Below are positions 61,264 to 64,000 of a DNA stretch of 64,000 nt, one piece after another. The stretch covers positions 62,001 to 126,000 of the forward strand of contig NZ_JAURVN010000006.1 in assembly GCF_030655415.1 (NCBI RefSeq), given 5' to 3'. Origin of the DNA: Herminiimonas sp. (GTDB lineage Bacteria > Pseudomonadota > Gammaproteobacteria > Burkholderiales > Burkholderiaceae). Every line of letters starts with the position of its first letter. Position 1 is the first letter of the stretch. A program made the position numbers and the translations under genes. The notes beneath the pieces were generated by a model. It was not told where the DNA came from and did no database searches. It was given only the letters and a program-made list of their open reading frames with translations.

Positions 61264-63239
61264 GTAGTGCTTCCGTAATCGAATTGAATTCGGCACCACC
61301 GTTGATTTCTCTGCGTGAAATCCGCAAGCAATATGGCGGTAATGTTGATGGCGCACCTGCGGTTGAAGTACTGCATGGCCTCACGCTGAATATCCACGCA
61401 GGCGAATTTGTCGCCATCGTAGGCGCATCGGGTTCCGGCAAATCGACGCTGATGCATTTGCTCGGCTGTCTGGACAGACCAAGCTCAGGCACATATTTAT
61501 TCAGCGGGCGCGATGTCGCCACGCTGGATGGCGATGAGTTGGCATGGTTGCGGCGCGAAGCATTCGGTTTCGTGTTCCAGGGCTATCATCTGATCGCCAC
61601 CGAATCCGCGCGCGAGAACGTTGAAGTCCCGGCGATTTATGCAGGCATGCCGGAAGAGGCACGTGCTGAACGCGCCGCCGCCTTGCTGACGCGACTCGGC
61701 ATGGCCGACAAGCTCGATAACCGGCCGACACAATTATCCGGCGGGCAGCAGCAACGCGTGTCGATTGCGCGCGCGTTGATGAACGGCGGCCGCATCATCC
61801 TCGCCGATGAACCGACCGGCGCACTCGACAGCAAAAGCGGTGCAGAAGTGATGCTGTTGCTGAATGAATTGGCGGATGCCGGTCACACCATTATTTTGAT
61901 TACGCATGATCGCGATGTCGCTGAGCAGGCGCGCCGCGTAATCGAGATTCACGATGGCCAGATCATTGCCGACTCTGGCGTGTCGACGGTCAAGCAGGCT
62001 TTGCCTGCACCCGACATGACGCAAGCCGGTCGTGATGCAGGCGCATCGTTCTGGGACGATTTGCGCGAGGCCGCACGCACTGCATGGCGCGGCATGAAAC
62101 TGAATCGCACGCGTACCAGTCTGACTTTGCTCGGTATCGTCATCGGCGTTGCGTCTGTGATTGTGATGCTGGCAGTCGGCGAAGGCGCCAAGCAGCGCGT
62201 GATTGACGAGATGGGCTCGCTCGGCACGACGATCATGTATTTGGGTAGCGGTCATCCATCCAATGGTGGTCCACCGGGTCGCTTGACGATAGAAGATCTG
62301 GATGCGGTTGCCGACTTGCCGGAAATCGGTCACGTCATGCCCATCATCGGCGATCCGGTCACTGTGCGTTACGCCAATGTCGATAGACAAGTATATGCAT
62401 TCGCCAGCTCGAATGCGATGCCCTTGGTACATCGCTGGCGTGTAGCGCAAGGGCGCTTCTTCACGGAAGCAGAAGACCGCGATATCGCACCAGTGGTCGT
62501 CATCGGCCACAAGTTCAAGGAGAACTTTTTCCCTGATGGCAGCAATCCTATCGGCAAACAAATTCTGATTGTTGACGCACCGTTTGAAGTGATCGGTGTG
62601 ATGGCAGAGCGCGGTGCAGATTCCGGTTCGCAAAATTATGACGAGATGGTATTCATCCCTTACCAATCGGGTCGCATGCGTGTTTATGATGCGCGCGCTG
62701 AACCGGATTACACGGTGGTCGAAGCCGCGTCGGAAGAGCAAGTGCAAGCGGCTGAAGCTGCGATGAAAAAACTCTTGCTGGCACGGCGCGGCAATGATGA
62801 CTTCCGCATCGGTAATGCCGCTGCGAAGTTGCAAGCGGCAGCGCAAACCAGTAACGCGATGAAGATGATGCTCGGTTTGATTGCAGCGGTATCGCTGGTG
62901 GTTGGCGGCATCGGCGTGATGAACGTAATGCTGATGACAGTGCGCGAACGCACGCGTGAAATCGGCATCCGCATGGCAACTGGCGCACGTCAGCGCGACA
63001 TCATGCGACAGTTTTTGACCGAGGCAGTTTTGGTGTCACTGGTCGGTGGCGTGATCGGCGTCGTGAGCGGCTTGACGATAGGCGGCATCTTGCTGCTATC
63101 GAAAGTGCCTGTGATTTTTTCCGTAACGGCGATTGTCGGCGCGTTCGCGTGCTCGGTAGCGACCGGATTGATCTTCGGCTATATGCCGGCGAAAAAAGCA
63201 GCAGCACTCGACCCCGTCGTCGCGCTTGCTTCTGAATGA
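61257..63239 (+). CDS. macB: MacB-like ABC exporter
   Basis: A 660-residue fused ABC transporter. The N-terminal ATPase has Walker A GASGSGKST, signature LSGGQQQR and Walker B ILADEPTGALD. A membrane segment near residue 290, a long periplasmic domain and three C-terminal membrane segments (about 540-650) complete the MacB plan. GTG at 61257, with GAGG five bases before it, overlaps the macA end by seven bases and is the only fitting start. It would drive export of a macrolide-like, peptide or siderophore substrate. Confidence 0.93.
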   Translation: MVSSASVIELNSAPPLISLREIRKQYGGNVDGAPAVEVLHGLTLNIHAGEFVAIVGASGSGKSTLMHLLGCLDRPSSGTYLFSGRDVATLDGDELAWLRREAFGFVFQGYHLIATESARENVEVPAIYAGMPEEARAERAAALLTRLGMADKLDNRPTQLSGGQQQRVSIARALMNGGRIILADEPTGALDSKSGAEVMLLLNELADAGHTIILITHDRDVAEQARRVIEIHDGQIIADSGVSTVKQALPAPDMTQAGRDAGASFWDDLREAARTAWRGMKLNRTRTSLTLLGIVIGVASVIVMLAVGEGAKQRVIDEMGSLGTTIMYLGSGHPSNGGPPGRLTIEDLDAVADLPEIGHVMPIIGDPVTVRYANVDRQVYAFASSNAMPLVHRWRVAQGRFFTEAEDRDIAPVVVIGHKFKENFFPDGSNPIGKQILIVDAPFEVIGVMAERGADSGSQNYDEMVFIPYQSGRMRVYDARAEPDYTVVEAASEEQVQAAEAAMKKLLLARRGNDDFRIGNAAAKLQAAAQTSNAMKMMLGLIAAVSLVVGGIGVMNVMLMTVRERTREIGIRMATGARQRDIMRQFLTEAVLVSLVGGVIGVVSGLTIGGILLLSKVPVIFSVTAIVGAFACSVATGLIFGYMPAKKAAALDPVVALASE

Positions 63240-63250
63240 CCGGATTGAAA

Positions 63251-64000
63251 ATGAAAAAGACTTTAATCGCAATTTCTATCGTGTTGGCTCTGTCAGCATG
63301 CGCCACACAAGCCCCATTGCAAACGGAAGCCCCTGACGTGCCGGCGCAATGGCTGCATAAAGATGCTGAAGCTTTATCTTCCGCAGCGGTGACGCAAGAT
63401 TGGTGGCGCAGCTTCGGCAGTACTGAACTGGATGAACTGATCGCGATTGCACAAACGCAAAGCCTGGACGTCGCGGCTGCCGTAGCGCGCGTCAATCAGG
63501 CGCAAGCTTCGGCGACAATTGCCGGTGCGGCCATGTTGCCTGAATTATCCGGCACGCTAGGCGGTGGTCGTAATGGGCGCCTCGGTGGTGATGCTGTCGT
63601 AACCGGCACAAGTTACAACGCGGGTTTGAGCGCAAGTTACGAACTGGATTTTTGGGGACGTAATCGCGCATTACGCGATGGTTCGCAATCGCTGGTGCGT
63701 GTCGCAATCTTTGATCGCGATACGGTGCGCTTGACGGTCACCGCAGGTGTTGCTTCCGCATGGTTGCAGGCAGTTGGTTTGCGCGAACGTTCAGCCATCG
63801 CCGAGTTAAGCCTGGCCAGTGCGCAACGCTTGCTGAATGTGGCGGAGTCGCGCGCGCGTGCCGGTGCTGGCAATCAACTTGAGCTCGCGCAACAGCGTGG
63901 CCTGGTCGCTGCGCAACAGCGCGTGCTCGCAGCGATTCGTCAGCAAGCAGAAGATAGCCAAACCACACTCGCAGTTTTGCTCGGACGCAGCGTCACTGCG
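63251..64000 (+). CDS. NodT-family outer-membrane efflux lipoprotein, C-terminus outside the window
   Basis: 250 codons are visible and remain open to the window end. A signal peptide with lipobox LSAC marks a lipoprotein. The following WWRSFGSTELDELI, ASYELDFWGRNRALRDGSQ and ELAQQRGLVAAQQRVL segments are typical of NodT/OprM-type TolC homologues. It would form the outer-membrane channel for the MacAB-like exporter, 11 bases after macB. Confidence 0.9.
   Translation, partial: MKKTLIAISIVLALSACATQAPLQTEAPDVPAQWLHKDAEALSSAAVTQDWWRSFGSTELDELIAIAQTQSLDVAAAVARVNQAQASATIAGAAMLPELSGTLGGGRNGRLGGDAVVTGTSYNAGLSASYELDFWGRNRALRDGSQSLVRVAIFDRDTVRLTVTAGVASAWLQAVGLRERSAIAELSLASAQRLLNVAESRARAGAGNQLELAQQRGLVAAQQRVLAAIRQQAEDSQTTLAVLLGRSVTA

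Noticed and set aside
61734..62846. Long 370-codon open frame antisense to macB
   Set aside because: It lies entirely opposite a well-recognised MacB gene, has histidine- and arginine-rich shadow composition and no family signature.

Overview
The window looks like chromosomal DNA of a betaproteobacterium in Burkholderiales, most probably family Oxalobacteraceae (a Herminiimonas- or Janthinobacterium-like organism). This is inferred from an oxalate/formate-type antiporter, NAD-type isocitrate dehydrogenase, OpgGH, UPF0176/TrhO, the zinc-ribbon glutaredoxin and the moderate GC content. No database search was possible. I saw no tRNA, rRNA, insertion sequence, prophage or CRISPR array. Most of the window is dense, ordinary gene content on both strands.

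Layout. 1-5.1 kb: housekeeping and stress genes (a PhyH-like dioxygenase cut by the window edge, a diguanylate cyclase, a cupin, a glutaredoxin, an aldo/keto reductase, YigZ). 5.3-9.2 kb: a DUF4410 lipoprotein, then a recognisable envelope oxidative-stress island. It holds the ECF sigma factor SigF and its membrane anti-sigma NrsF, divergent from a cytochrome b (YedZ1-like), a Tat-exported molybdopterin methionine sulfoxide reductase (YedY1-like) and a methionine-rich MXKDX repeat protein (MrpX-like). A GTAACC-N16-CGAA promoter faces the effector genes. 9.3-15.3 kb: ettA, kup (TTG start), rarD and a second diguanylate cyclase.

15.8-24.0 kb: a chaperone-usher pilus locus of the Csu/spore-coat-U type (pilin, chaperone, usher, tip-like subunit). 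A stand-alone response-regulator receiver is the first gene of the pilus operon, and a NarL-type response regulator plus CHASE3 histidine kinase lie upstream. A second, gaplessly alignable receiver lies beyond the far end. Both receiver genes carry nearly the same palindrome (TGTARGGAWTWCCTTAC) about 100 bp upstream of their start codons. I consider this the best candidate for an undescribed regulatory circuit here.

24.4-36 kb: a copper module (CueR-type promoter, copZ, cueR, a CzcE-like gene), a five-gene peptide-type ABC importer, DUF418 and YihY membrane proteins, a GIY-YIG-like protein, and a histidine phosphatase with nnrD. 36.4-45 kb: opgGH, an RluA-type pseudouridine synthase with trhO, hemerythrin, SemiSWEET-like and AI-2E-family proteins. 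45.3-49 kb: the oxalate/formate antiporter with an unusual 740-bp upstream region carrying three phased TGTGGATA repeats, then a COG4315 secreted protein, ECF sigma and anti-sigma operon. 49.4-53.3 kb: a degenerate GGDEF protein with an intact I-site, pirin, OsmC, isocitrate dehydrogenase and YbaN.

53.4-64 kb: an iron locus opened by a strong Fur-box match: DUF2325 protein, FecI, FecR, a TonB-dependent siderophore receptor with STN domain, two DUF4198-like periplasmic paralogues, and a MacA-MacB-outer-membrane-factor exporter cut by the window end. Import receptor and tripartite exporter in one locus suggest siderophore uptake with recycling or export.
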